A stretch of DNA of 64,000 nucleotides from Ceriagrion tenellum. Its lineage: Eukaryota > Arthropoda > Insecta > Odonata > Coenagrionidae. Below, in pieces: positions 36,200 to 48,066 of the stretch (within the stretch, counting starts at the first letter, position 1; each line of letters starts with the position of its first letter). Position numbers and translations under genes: made by a program. The stretch is from contig OY720640.1 of the NCBI GenBank assembly GCA_963169105.1, forward strand, positions 118,282,085 to 118,346,084, read 5' to 3'. Below the pieces are notes generated by a model. It did no database searches. It was not told the DNA's origin and worked only from the letters and a program-made list of their open reading frames with translations.

Positions 36200-39000
36200 T
36201 ATAACAAAGTGGCTTGTAGTGACTCCGGTGAATTATGGGCAATGGCATTGCTTTTACAGGAGGCCAAAAATATCCAAATAAACTACAATTACATTAAAAT
36301 TATCATGAACTCCCTTAACATACAGGATGCTGTCAATCGAAACTTACTTTTATCTCAAGCTGACCAGGGACTGTGTTAAGCTTTTCTGAGAAGATGATGT
36401 AAACTTCAGTACCCTGTCACACAAAACCCTGTAGCTGCTCCATGCTCATACTTGAAATAATAGGTTACCATTTCTAGAATTCATCTGTGGCATATAAATG
36501 TCAAATCTTTAAATCTGGTTCCACAGAATGGGTACAGCCACGGGGAGTGGCCCTTGAACAAGACGTTTTTATCAAAATCTGCTCTGTGAAGCCAGACAGG
36601 ATGATGCACTGCCCCTCCCCCAGCATTGATCTACTGCTAAAGGTGAGTGTCATCCCTCCAACATAAATCCTGGCTAGACCCATGCTCCACAGCTAACATT
36701 ATTAAGCAAGCAATGACAGAGAGGCAATAAAACAGGAGAGAAGGTGTCAATGTTCCTGTCCTCATATTTCTGACAAAAATGTCTTCAAAACGACTCTTGT
36801 TCTATGTCATCCAGTTGACCCATGTTTATTCTGTTTATTTCTTCAACTTGGACAATTTTGCTGCAGCTTCACTCTTGAGAAATATAAACAATGACAGCCA
36901 CTCCCTTACTTCCATCCGCATTCAGATCTACATTCCTCCACCATTGCTTCAGTCCATGTGGCCCTATACCTTGATGTAGCCTCACTGATGTATTCCAAGT
37001 TTAGGATTTCAAAGCTTTTACCATTTGTTTACATAATTCTGTAGTATATTGGTGGAAAATGGAAACTTATGGTCCAAAGATTTCTCGATTCTTTTCATTC
37101 AACTTATCCTCCTGTTAGAGGCAGGTTTAAATGGAAGCCAGCAAAATCCTCTAGAGTTTTAGATGGTCAGGCCCATATCCACTCTTAGTATTTATCTTCT
37201 CATCTCAGCTTGCAAAGTACCCATCTTCACCCCATCTGTAAAACCTATATTCTCTTTCTTGCCCTTTCCTGCTTGCTGAACACCCATCATACTATTTTGT
37301 CTGTAAGTAGCACTTCTCTCCTTATTACAGCTTTCAGCCACTTAATTTTCCTCCCCATAATTTCATCAGGAATTTTTTTCCTCACCAGCCATATCAAGCA
37401 CTTATTCTTTTGTATTCATTTCCATCCAATGCATCATCTCCGTACTCCTCCACACCCTTATCTAGAGTACCTGCAGCCTATTCTTGTCCTGCTATCTGAG
37501 AGAGTACATGCTTCTGCCCCATACAATGCCCCAAAAAATGTAAGTAAGTATTCACTTATTCGATTTCCTTGCCTTCCAACTTGAATTTTATTTCTCTTTA
37601 GCTGTAGATCCTCATCACCTTCCATTTATCAATATTAATATTCATTTCATACTTCTCTGCATGGGCATAGTCAGGTGAAGGCTCTCTAGGAGGAGATATT
37701 TCATGCCCAATCTAATGCATGGAGTCAGACCTGATGTCCTGCCCCCATAACAGAAATCTACAGCTATGGATGGGTGTCCTGCCCCCCCCCCCCTCCCACT
37801 TACATAACCTGCTTGATCTCATGTACCTTTCTTTGTAGATCCTCTCCACTCTCTGCTTTCACAGCCTGGTCATAGTATATTTTTCTTCAGTTAATTTCCT
37901 CTACCATTATCCCATAGATTCCTTTCAAAGCTTCACCTATGTCTCCCTCCTCTCCCTAGAGTAATCTCTTCAGTCTCATCGTCTTTTATACATACTATTA
38001 CTACATTCTTTATATATACTATTCTTTTGCCCCTCCTTTTTCTTTCCTTTAAATGTGCTCATGTTCTGTCTCTTTATCGTCCTATTTTTGTATAGATTTT
38101 GAATCTAAAATCTAACTTCATCATAATTAAATTTGGATCTGAGTCTGCATCTGCCCCCGGAGAGCTCTGTGAGTTTTGTCACTCTGCTTTTCCATGATGT
38201 AATCAATATGATATCTTCCTGTATACCCAGGCATTTTCCGAATGTACATCTACCCTGGATGATATACTAACCAAGTGTTTGATACTACAAATATATTTCT
38301 TCTACAACACTTGACTGCTTACTCTCCTCAGTCATTTCTCATTCCTAGCCCATACCCTCCCACTTCATATCCATCTCTTCCTTCCCCTACCACTGCATTC
38401 CAATACCTCATAACTATCAGGTTTTTCTTGCCCAGGACTTCTATAATTACATCCTCTAGTTGATCATACACCTAATCCTTCTCTTCCTCCTTCTGGTTGC
38501 TAGTAGATATCTACATTTAGACCAATACAAAATTTGCTTTATGGGCTTTTATTCATACCACTAGTAGCCTGTCCCTCATTACCCCTTTCATGTTAACCTT
38601 CATCCACAATTTTGCATTTAGTGGTATAGCAATCCCATGTTGACTCTCATCCTCACCACTGCAGAGTACCTTGTAACTATCCCTCCATTAGTCCTTGCTG
38701 TCCCTCCATTCTACCTTGCTCAGCCACAAAGAATTTATGTTCCCTTTCTCCATTTCCTGTTAATTATATTTTTGCTACACATCCCTCATCATTGTCCTAA
38801 TGCTCCAAGTTTCTATTTTGATTCGCGTTTTCCTCTTGCTGTTCGTATTATCTTGTTCTCTCTCATAATCCTCGTATTCTCCAATGAAGTTGCTGTGCAA
38901 GGATTTCCTGTGGTGATGACCACAGAGGCCATGTGGTCAGGCCATGATGTGACATGTTGGTTGGCATCCCATAGTCGATAGGGTTCAATTCTCTTTGAAT
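36200..39000 (-). mobile_element. Decayed RTE-like LINE (minus strand)
   Basis: On the minus strand, 38460-38100 reads KNLIVM then GRDGYEVGGYGLGMRND, FVVSNTWL and YIRKMPGYTGRYHIDYIM. This is the endonuclease block of the RTE-type elements often annotated as craniofacial development protein 2-like. Further along, 37700-37560 reads EMNINIDKWKVMRI, the region after the RT FADD motif. Numerous stops and the pyrimidine-rich plus-strand frames at 37210-37584 and 38637-38981 (antisense artefacts) show long decay. The leftmost 0.9 kb is assigned only loosely. Confidence 0.65.
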
Positions 39001-40184
39001 GGCTTCCATTTTTGGGGAAATAAATTATTACATGAGAATCCTTTTGCCATGCCCAGCAGCATCTTTAATATGACACCATCACATCAACTACCTACAGATT
39101 TTGGTGAATTTCCAAGGTATTTTTCATAATTTACCACAACCCCTGAATATCACCATAATTATCTGGAAATTTCACCTACATTTCAGATATTTTTAATGCT
39201 GATATATTCCAAAAATATTCTTTATACAAAATCTATACACATTTATTAAGGCCCTAATTATAAATGAAGGCACGTACAACTCATTTGTGGATTATTTTAA
39301 CTTGCAATATTTCTATGGTTATTGTTTGAATAAAAATTTCTCTTACCATAACAAGAGAAATCCAAATTTCATGTCTTCTGCCATATTTGTTTTAATATTT
39401 TCTTTTACTTCTTCTCATACTTTATTGTAGCAATAGCAATGGTTAAAATGCTGTTAACTCCTTACTATTGCTCTTGTACATATTTCATATTTAATCATTA
39501 ACTTGCTGTTAATAGCTGAAAATTTTGAATAACTGGTATATTACATAATTTTTCAACATTACCATAATTTACTGTGGCAATTTACCTCAAATGAAAATGA
39601 AGTTAATTTTTCCATGTGTAGAACTACCATTTGTTGGGCTCCTACCTACATATGTATCTAGCTTGGACGTCCATTCAAGGAACATAAATCCATGCGCCTG
39701 CCAGTCCAACCATCAGAGTCATCGGAAATTCCAAGCCTTTCCACCTTAATGAGGTTGAAGGCCAATAGAAAGCCAAGCATTCAACATGCCTCTGCATAAC
39801 ACTGCTGTTGAGGTTTGATAGGATCAGCGAATAATATACAGTTATTAAATGCACAAGTTTAATGAAACACCATTCAGTCTCATGTCACTGGAACATCTTA
39901 CAAACCGAAAGTACTGGAAGCGAACAAAAAAAATCTCATACAGCTGAGACACCTGCAACAAAAATATACACTACAAATATAAACACTAAACAATTGCCAT
40001 ACAGCAATCAGTGTACATAATATTATCAGATAAACACCAACAACTGCCTAAAGTTTTATTCATCTGCAACTGTACTTGAAGACTTCCTCAGTCATACATA
40101 GGTTTCCTATGAGATGCCCAATTTTCCAAATGTTTGTTAATTTCATTTATTTCATAATGCATTTATTAGATTGGATATTTGGGG
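39001..40184. other. No feature recognised
   Basis: AT-rich. No coding, repeat or RNA signal could be supported. Confidence 0.45.
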
Positions 40185-40473
40185 AGGCGACCGAAGACTA
40201 TGGTCATTTGCGCCATAGGGGATAGGCAAGGGAGGAAGGGTGGATAGACACCCTGCCTCGGCATTAGCTTGCTCTTAATGAAAGAAGCCAAGGGGACCAC
40301 GGCTTAACATCTCATCCAACAGATGGAGTACTCTACTTGAAGTGCCCTCCACAAGACTCTCAAGTAGGGATCGGGTTTCTTCTGTAAAACATCCGCATCT
40401 GCAGGGATTTGAACCCTGGCCTCCTGTGTGGTTAGCCAGTACTCCAGCCACCACACCAACCCGATCCCCATGC
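40185..40473 (-). mobile_element. tRNA-derived SINE (minus strand)
   Basis: From 40473 the minus strand reads gggatcgggttggtgtggtg (A-box-like ttggtgtggtggctgg), then agggttcaaatccctg (a near-perfect B box). A 170-bp body and a 3' end with ggcgcaaatgacca and tcggtcgcctccccaaat follow. The head is a tRNA-like polymerase III promoter. The 66-codon frame across it is an artefact. The body aligns in order with the older copy at 13195-13447. Confidence 0.85.
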
Positions 40474-40877
40474 ATTAATTAAATCATGTCTCAATTCCAC
40501 ATGTAATCAAAAGAAGAACAACATATGAAATCAATATTCCCCTTCAGCCGCTACTTATAGTGTTCCTATCTCTTTCAGAAACCCAAATAGATCATCACCT
40601 TCTCTTTTTTCCTTGTAGTCCTTCACTCTTTTTCCTAACCTTTATCATATTCCTCCTAAGCCAATCTTTTACATATCAGCGCATATGTAATCATAAGTTA
40701 TTCAATTTATGAAATTCATCAATTTACACGAAGCTATCATTGAAAGGACAATCATTCAACAGCCTTCATATGTCTCTTGCATGCATATTATGTTTTTTTT
40801 TGCAATTTTTGCATGTGTTTATATCTGGTGGCACTGTAATATTTTTATATCCTAACTATTACCATGTTTATTTTCAG

Positions 40878-40975
40878 GATCTCAGGCCTCTGCAGCATGT
40901 GGAGAAGGTTACCTAAGAAGTAATGGATCATATGAGAAGAAAAGAGAATAAAATTATGTAACTTTTGATACAGCT
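40878..40975 (+). ncRNA. Possible terminal noncoding exon with polyadenylation signal
   Basis: After ttattttcag the sequence runs about 70 bp to an AATAAA at 40947-40952. All frames hold stops. It could end the putative transcript containing 34581-34711. Evidence is limited to consensus motifs. Confidence 0.25.
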
Positions 40976-43000
40976 CTAGTCAATTTTAATCATATATGTA
41001 TTATATTCACTCTGTTCATTTATCAATGGACTCTCACCATTATGCGATCTCTCTCCATGAGAACATCCATTTTAAACACCCCTGCCAACGATAACCATTT
41101 TTAGTTTGAGTTTTTTGATCATGCAATTAGCCAGTATCAAGCAGTGGATGAGGTGAAACAACTTGGGCAGGAATTTCACTTGGTAGAGTGTAGTCACTAG
41201 TACGTTTAGTTAGTACTTAATATTTCAGTTAATGCATGGCAAAGTGCAGGTTACACTGAGAGTGAATGTGGGTATATGTGTGAATGTTTGAATGAATATG
41301 TGGTTGTAGTGAATGTAGCTGTATGGTTTGGTGTAGTCGTAGCTATAAAAAGTGCACCTAACTAACCTGTATGGATGAAATGCTGAGTGTGTGAATGATG
41401 GTATTTTGTGTGCATGAGAATATGTATACCTCACCATGTAATACATCCCGCTGAAGCCAGGATTAGGTAGTGCTAGGTAGATCAGGCTGTCATGAACATC
41501 AGGTTCAGCAATTGGTAGGTGAGCCTGTGATGTTAAGCTAACAGGAAATAGTTGGCAGGGGGTGCATATCCAATTACTTACACACTACTGCTACCACACA
41601 CAATTTGCAAAGAACAAATACAACAAATAAAATGTTTTGTAAATATTTGGAGCATTAGTGTGATGCAGAAACTATTTCAGTGGTGGTAAATTATTCACTT
41701 AGACAGGGATGATTGATGTTTCTTGTAGTGGTGATAGAAGGGTGGGTGGGTTTTCCAAGGTTGCGGTTTGAACCCCTTTGGTGAAGACTCTCACCCTTCT
41801 TTTGATTTTTGTGGTGGTCATGTGACTTTCTGCCATATCAAGAGATCACGGCATATTCACTTTCAATATGTCAATGTTCTCAGACATATATGACTTGTGT
41901 GAATCTGATCACTGTATTTTAATTGTCTGATATTTGTGGTGAGATGCAAGTTTGGTTAGTTGGGAGTTGAACAGGCTTCCTAAGGTTGTATTGTAAACCT
42001 CTTTAGCCTATCCTCCCTTATATATACAGTTCATGGAGAATGTCATTGAAGTGATTTACCTTGGAAAATGTCAGTGAATGTTTTATTGATTGGTAATTTA
42101 AAAAAAGCAAAATGTTTTTCAGCTGTCATGGCAAATGTGTATGAGAATGGTAATATGATTGTTAAGGTGGTCTGTGAAGGTTTTGTGGGTTTCCCTTCAC
42201 TTTAGGCAAATGCCAGACCAATACCACTCCCATGTTAATACAGATTGAACTATTAATAACTGGCTCGTCATTCATTTTAACTCACTGAGATTTTGGAAGA
42301 GAATTAATTAGGAATGAAAGGTAGTCAGCTGCTACGCAGCAAATAGAGTGCAAAATATTGTTTACATTTTTGGTTAGTGGCGGGTTGAATTCAGAGTGCA
42401 AACCTTGAATCCTAATATTTTTTAAAATAAAGTCTCTAACCCTAATCCTGTTTCCACCAAATTATGAATACCAATTTTTTTCACCTGTAATTAATATAAA
42501 CACACTGCAAACCATTGTATACCTATCTTTATGTGTTCTTGTTTGTTTATGAATCTGTCAGTATACTCTGTAAGTGTACTTCTAAGATTTTATTTAATCT
42601 CAGAGCTATTGCTTTAGCAGCATTTCAGTTTTATAATAAAATTCAAACAAGTTAAAGTGAAAACGAGTCATTTATTAATTCTTGCATTTAATCCTAGTGA
42701 CGCCTGGTCTCACAGACTGACAATATTACCAATATTACCTTCCTTTTGGTGCTAGTAAAGTTTGATATTTTACAGTTCATCGCTCTTCTGTAGATTTCTA
42801 TTTATGCTGCTCTTCATGTATGCGAGCGAAAAAATTATTTTGTGCCATCTCATTTCTACATACAGCAACTTAAGGTACAACAGATCGTGTACGTGTCACC
42901 ACTCTTGCCTTCAAATACTACTTTGTTGTAACAGTGGCTATCCCTGGTCTCAAAGATCGAAATTTTAGTATGATATAATATAAGGAAATATTAGCATTTT
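40976..43000. other. No gene recognised
   Basis: The block 41225-41446 is a GTGAATGT-like low-complexity run; its minus-strand frame is rich in His, Thr and Tyr and is not a gene. An AATAAA occurs near 42638. No supported exon was found. Confidence 0.4.
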
Positions 43001-43046
43001 GCAACTTTTTTGTGTAAACCTATTTCAAGTCGTCTTAGGAAGACCA

Positions 43047-43072
43047 CAGAGTATATATGGTATATACTCTGT
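43047..43072. repeat. Palindrome of about 23 bp
   Basis: agagtatatat-g-gtatatactct is an almost perfect inverted repeat in otherwise unremarkable DNA. The same gagtatatac word occurs in the arms of the 3-kb element at the window start, but no larger similarity was found. Confidence 0.5.
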
Positions 43073-43189
43073 ACTTTCGTCTTTCCACGGGGGGACTTGA
43101 TGGGGATAAAATGATGCACAAGCCAGTGACTGGAGATCTATGATCCAAATTTTCCTTTCGTAGCCTTCGGGGGGACATTTACCAACTGG

Positions 43190-43480
43190 AAGTCAGTATC
43201 ACAGCGACCGCGAAAGTTTTCGTATCGCCGGCGTTGTAACGGCAACCCTTACGATTGTGAACTAGGGGGTCGGAAAGTCAGCGCTGGTCGGTGAGACACG
43301 TGAGGGGCGATGAGGACAAATGCGGCGTAAGTTACGGAGGAGGGAAAATGCCGTTTTGTTTGCCGGGGGAAATGGAGTCAGTATTTCCATGAATCTCTGC
43401 GGGGAACCGAGCCGCGACGCGCGATTGTAAAACCGAATTTTCTTACGGCGTCGCTTACAATTTTCCAAGATTTTTGCTGG
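43190..43480. other. CpG-rich segment
   Basis: About 290 bp with clustered CpG (gcgaccgcgaaag, gccgcgacgcgcg, acggcgtcgc), unlike its AT-rich surroundings. The 68-codon minus-strand frame is basic and not recognisable. It could be a promoter remnant or a fragment of a mobile element. It lies 4.4 kb upstream of the first coding exon of the synthetase, on the correct side for its promoter, though distance makes that speculative. Confidence 0.35.
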
Positions 43481-43689
43481 ATAACATTAAAAGTATCTTT
43501 ACTTAATAATATAATGAAGTATCTCGGCGCACAGATTTCTCAAACCGAAGATAATGAATACTCTAAGTAAAATTTTGCCTAAAAAGCATCCAATATTGAC
43601 AAAAATTAATAAAAGGAAAATAAAATAAATATTGACAAAAACATCTGAAATGTAGTATAAGTATTTTAGGGTATTTCAAAACCTGTTAA

Positions 43690-45444
43690 GGAGGTTGGTC
43701 CGGAAATTGAAGTCCATGTCATTTTCTTCATATTCGCAGGAATCATAGAATAAAAGGCCCTCTATCGATTGGCTTAATTAGAAATACACCTTTCCGCCCT
43801 GGTTTTTCCAATAATCGCATTTGAAAATAGCTACATTTACATTACGTAGTACGGTAGGATCCTTGGTACATAAAATATAGATTTAGAGTGTTGAAACCCA
43901 TGTCGTTTTTACAAAAAACGGATATGACATAAACAACGATTTAAGAAACTGATTAGTGCAAAAATGACGGTAGGTAACCGACTTAGTTTTTGAGAAATTA
44001 AATGATTATTATCGAAATTTTATCCGAGACATAGTAGTTAGCTGATCGGGGCGCTGGGGTCGGTCATACATGTGGCAGCGATGGAAGTGAACTTAAACAT
44101 ACCGTGGGAATTCAAACAGAGAGGCACATTTCAGATGCTGTAAATTATTTGTTTGACAATATAGTACCACCTCGATCAATAACGAACATCGGTCAAAAAA
44201 CGAAGGGCTTCATATAACCCAAACAGGCCCGGTAAATATTCCTAAAGCATTTTGTTGACACATAATAATAATTAACATCACTTAAAAACGACTGATAAAT
44301 GCGGCACTTAGAGCTAAAATAAACGCTTGATATTATAAATATTTCTGAATAATACAAACTAGTTGTTTTTAAATCCTAATGTATACCTTTGTGATTTTGA
44401 ATTCATGTATGTTCATCGTCTTAGGCAGAAGTAGGCATATATACTTGAATTATGACCGTAGGTAGCATTCCTATTCTTAAAGCCATTATTCCATCACCTC
44501 TATAAATTACTTTCTTTACTCTTTTTTCCATATCATTCCTCACAATTTTGAGCTCTAGCGTCTGAACTGTCGATCTGATCGAAATGATGACAGTCAATTT
44601 TTTGTAGGCAACGAAACGTTCGTTCAAATGTTCAATTTTTATCTTTTCGGAGGGGGGGGGGGAGAATATTTTTAAAGCGAGTTACGATGATGAAAACAAA
44701 ATTTTTAAAAGATGCTAGTGAAAAAAAAATGAAAAAAGAAGAAAAAAATTTTCCTCTTCAGAGGAACGAACCTCTCACCTTCCACTTCATAACCTTGGAG
44801 CCAATACCTTTCCTCTCGTCCACCGCTAGGATGGATCTAAGGACAATAAGTAGCAGCAATTAAAGTATACAAAAACAATGTATAAAGTGCGTTATAGTGC
44901 TGATCTCCACAATAACACCATTCAGTGATCAATTTAGACCTGAAAAGGACTATTATGCAGTATGAGTACTTCTAAAAAGAACTTATTCAATGTGTTTAAA
45001 GTAGGAAAGCACTTCAGTTCATGCACATCAAACACCAGTCACTATAAGGACATCAAAAAAGTTCTGTACAGCGTTACCAAAGTTTTTAGAAATGAATAAA
45101 CCTTGAAATAAATGTAAATGTAGGGTTTACTTGAGAAAATATGGTAATATAACAACCACATGAATTTTTAGATATTTCTGGTGATATATATTGTTGAAAA
45201 GGTTTCATAAATCTAATTGCTTACTTGGGCATAATGGCTGCACGACTCCATTCTCGGTATTCGATTAAAAATTCTTTTCGTAGAATGGTCTTCCTAATAT
45301 TAATTTTTAATGCGATATTTCAGCTTTCCTCTAAATTAGACATATTACAAATCATGGCAGTATTCTTTTAAAGGCTCCTGCACATAACTAAAACAATCGG
45401 GATGCCACTAGAATTATGACTCATTTAGTCGCGAACCAACCTCC
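43690..45444. mobile_element. TTAA-flanked DNA element (piggyBac-type non-autonomous) inserted in a LINE
   Basis: The tips ggaggttggtccg and cgaaccaacctcc are inverted copies (one mismatch in 13). Each is flanked by TTAA (43686-43689 and 45445-45448). The LINE sequence resumes immediately to the right (ttcaaaatcagtatgggtt) as expected from the copy at 13715-13740, and the left flank (gggtatttcaaaacctg) fits the segment just before it. The 1755-bp element has no transposase. A TA-duplicating mariner type is the alternative, since TTAA contains TA. Confidence 0.7.
44757..44830 (-). repeat. tRNA-like string, possible SINE head
   Basis: The minus strand has tagcggtggacgagagg and later gagaggttcgttcctc, which resemble polymerase III A and B boxes about 35 bp apart. 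The T-loop is one base short and an acceptor stem is not evident. A functional tRNA is therefore unlikely; a decayed SINE is possible. Confidence 0.3.
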
Positions 45445-45448
45445 TTAA

Positions 45449-46195
45449 TTCAAAATCAGTATGGGTTAAGAAATGGGAGGTCCTACGGAACCCAGCATGC
45501 CCTCTTTCTTCACGATTTTCTTTCCGGCGGAGAAAGGCTCTCCCTGGTAGATGCGATTTGATTTCAAAAAGGGTTTCAGTTAAATTCAATATTTGAAATT
45601 ACTTGTGAAGCTGGAAGCCTAAGAAATACATCACGATATAATATCTTTTATTAAAGATTACTTAGATAACCGCGAACAAAGGGTAGTTCTAGATGGCGTT
45701 AGTTGAGATACGGTTATCATCGGGTGACCTCCAGGTTATTGGTTCATAGGTATTCCTCATCTATATATATGATATCACCACTGTCGTTACGAGAAAAATA
45801 CGCCATTTCGTGGTAGACGCACTATTGTACAGGGATATGAACACAGAGTCTGACAGAATTACGGTGAAGAAAGATGCAATAAACATATGGTGCAATACTT
45901 GGGAGTTATAATTTTAAAAAGTCCGTTGTTATGAAGTTTTGGAAAAAAACTTGCCCAACGAAACGGACATAAGTAATCAAACCGAGTTATCAAATGCTGA
46001 GTCACTTTAGTACTTATATGCGACAATTACTAATTATATACGCGTATTGTAATCCTGAATACTTTTGGACTGTGTCTGGTATCGGGGCGATCGTGTACGG
46101 TTCCGATTTGAACTGAGATGAGTGCTTCATACCTGGTGTTGAATCACCTTATACCACACACCTTGTAGGTGGCTTGCACGGTATTTCGTATATGC
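45449..46195 (+). mobile_element. LINE RT pseudogene and 3' end (CR1/Jockey-like)
   Basis: Continues the LINE interrupted by the TTAA element: FQ.GLRNGRSYGTQHALFLH, then GGERLSLVD, DYLDNREQRVVLDGVS and DTESDRITVKKD. The tail contains gagatgagtgcttcatacct and ggtggcttgcacggtatttc. It matches the copy at 13715-14220 and the 3' tails at 4800-4978 and 22905-22930. It is full of stops. Confidence 0.85.
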
Positions 46196-47922
46196 AAATT
46201 TCCCGTATGTGCTGTGAATTCTTCTCGGGTTTCCGTCCGGGTAAGATGCTCCATCTTCTCTAACGGCGTTATTCACAGCAGTCATTCGCCGGGAGAAAGT
46301 GAAATTCTACTTCCCGCATGTGCGTCCCCCAGGGCAAGCCATGTGATATGTGAGATAGTAGTTCCACCCGACCATTGTTCACTCAACGAGGAAGACAAAT
46401 TGACGAAAGCTCTCTCCGAAGGTCGACTCAAATCCTACCACACTCAACGATGGTGTTCCCATCTCGTCCCAGGGAAAAAAAATTACGGTGGCTCGACTAT
46501 CTTGTAAATTTGGTCGTATTTTCCCACTATAGGAGTCATAAATCCAGTCTAGTTCCGCAGCATCGCCAACAAATCATTCTACTTCACGAAACTGCAATCT
46601 CAGGGTCGAAACCAACGCAATTGGGGAAGCTCACTCCGTCTCCGCCCAAACGAACACAAATTTAAGAAACCCTAAAAACGTAAAGATAAGACGGAAAAGA
46701 ATGGGCTTCTGGTTGAGATGTTCCTAGCCAATATTTTCCGTATCAACAAGATTGCAATCCTAGCAGTAGACACTGCAATTATCTCGACTGAATGGACTTC
46801 TGTAAGGGCAGTGATATATGTGGCCCCGACTGGTCTATATAGAGAACTCTTGGAGCACTTGATATGTACTTCATTACGACCCGGAATCAGAGACTAGTAA
46901 GTTGAACTCGCCATCCACAAAATTTTACGTGCTGTTCATGGATAAAAGTTAGTGCTCTTTTTATTGAATTTACATTCATTTCAATTTTAGCGTGAGGAAC
47001 TTATTGATATAATTTGTTGTAAATCTCCCATTTTTTAAATTGCCTGTTTACAGGACTGTAATCACATATTTAAAAATTATTTTTTCTAAACTCCGCGTCA
47101 GTAATTAACTGTAAAATCACGACTTATAATATCAACATCGTTTTTGCTGTTGGCATGGCTAAACTCTCTTTGCACCCGTGATGCCTACGTACACTGTCCA
47201 TCCCTCATGAGTAAAATGGCAGCAAGACAACGTATTGCTACTGAAACCGTCATTTCACATACGGTATACATACGATACTTAAAGGTATATTTCGTACAAC
47301 AGATACTAAGAGCATGACAGTATGCTTATCGATTAGCTCAAGCCTGGTATCCACACCAAGCCACGCCTCCTTGGGGTGGCTTGAAAGATACCGCGAAGAC
47401 GTCAATTCCAGGCCTCGACAATATTTTTGACAATAATTTTAATAAATATTGAAAATAATTTAGTAAGGTAGTTTAGGCTGCAAGATATTACAAAATTATG
47501 TTTCATCATAACTACATATCACGCATATTAAATAAATCATTATTGTTTTATGCAGTCGATTCTGTGATATACACACCTTTTTTAGCATGAAAATATTGAT
47601 ATTGTTCTGCCATTTCTAAGTTTTCACGCATAATTAATCTGAATGCCACATTCCATGTGCTGAAATCTTGTTATGACAGTATCAGTTCGCATTCTACCAA
47701 ACATATGTCAAAACTACTCTAATTCATCTCAATCTAGACATAATAAAATTTCTCAGGGGAGATTTTGCAAAAAACAATGGTATTTCATATAAAACACTTT
47801 CAACACTACAAAGTAAAGAATTTTATTGAGAAGAGCTAGGGAGTAAAAATTAGTAGGAAGAATGCAGTTTCCATTAGCTAACAGTTATTTTTAAATCTCT
47901 TCAATTAAAGGAACAAACTCAG
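46196..47922. other. Region upstream of the synthetase coding exons
   Basis: Two overlapping plus-strand frames (46169-46507 and 46375-46665) begin in the LINE tail. They contain ttctcgggtttccgtccggg, a phrase with the look of a dispersed repeat, and I recognise no domain. The synthetase promoter or a 5' UTR exon should lie in or upstream of this stretch, but no motif was convincing. Confidence 0.35.
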
Positions 47923-48066
47923 ATGAATATGTCATCCACGGATCCCAACATAGTGACATCACTATTCCAGAATACGTCTAAAGTTGCTCCCAATGTAAGC
48001 ATAACAGATTTTATCTTTCAAAGTCTGGACATGAACTACGAGCTATTGAAGGATCAAATTTGGGTG
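47923..48066 (+). CDS. Synthetase exon 1 (first coding exon)
   Basis: This segment encodes 48 residues, starting MNMSSTDPN and ending KDQIWV directly before a gtaagt donor (phase 0). The first ATG at 47923 directly follows an acceptor-like actcag, so a 5' UTR exon may lie upstream; the ATG at 47929 is an alternative start. Family members have a similar 40-50 residue N-terminus before the adenylation core. The start choice is inference. Confidence 0.75.

Noticed and set aside
37210..38981. Plus-strand hydrophobic frames (up to 124 codons) as membrane proteins
   Set aside because: The reverse strand reads as RTE-like endonuclease and RT pieces, so these are antisense artefacts with pyrimidine-rich composition.
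40275..40475. 66-codon minus-strand frame as a small gene
   Set aside because: It overlaps the polymerase III A and B boxes of a tRNA-derived SINE; the frame is incidental.
44757..44830. tRNA gene on the minus strand
   Set aside because: B-box-like text is present, but the T-loop is one base short and no acceptor stem could be folded by eye.
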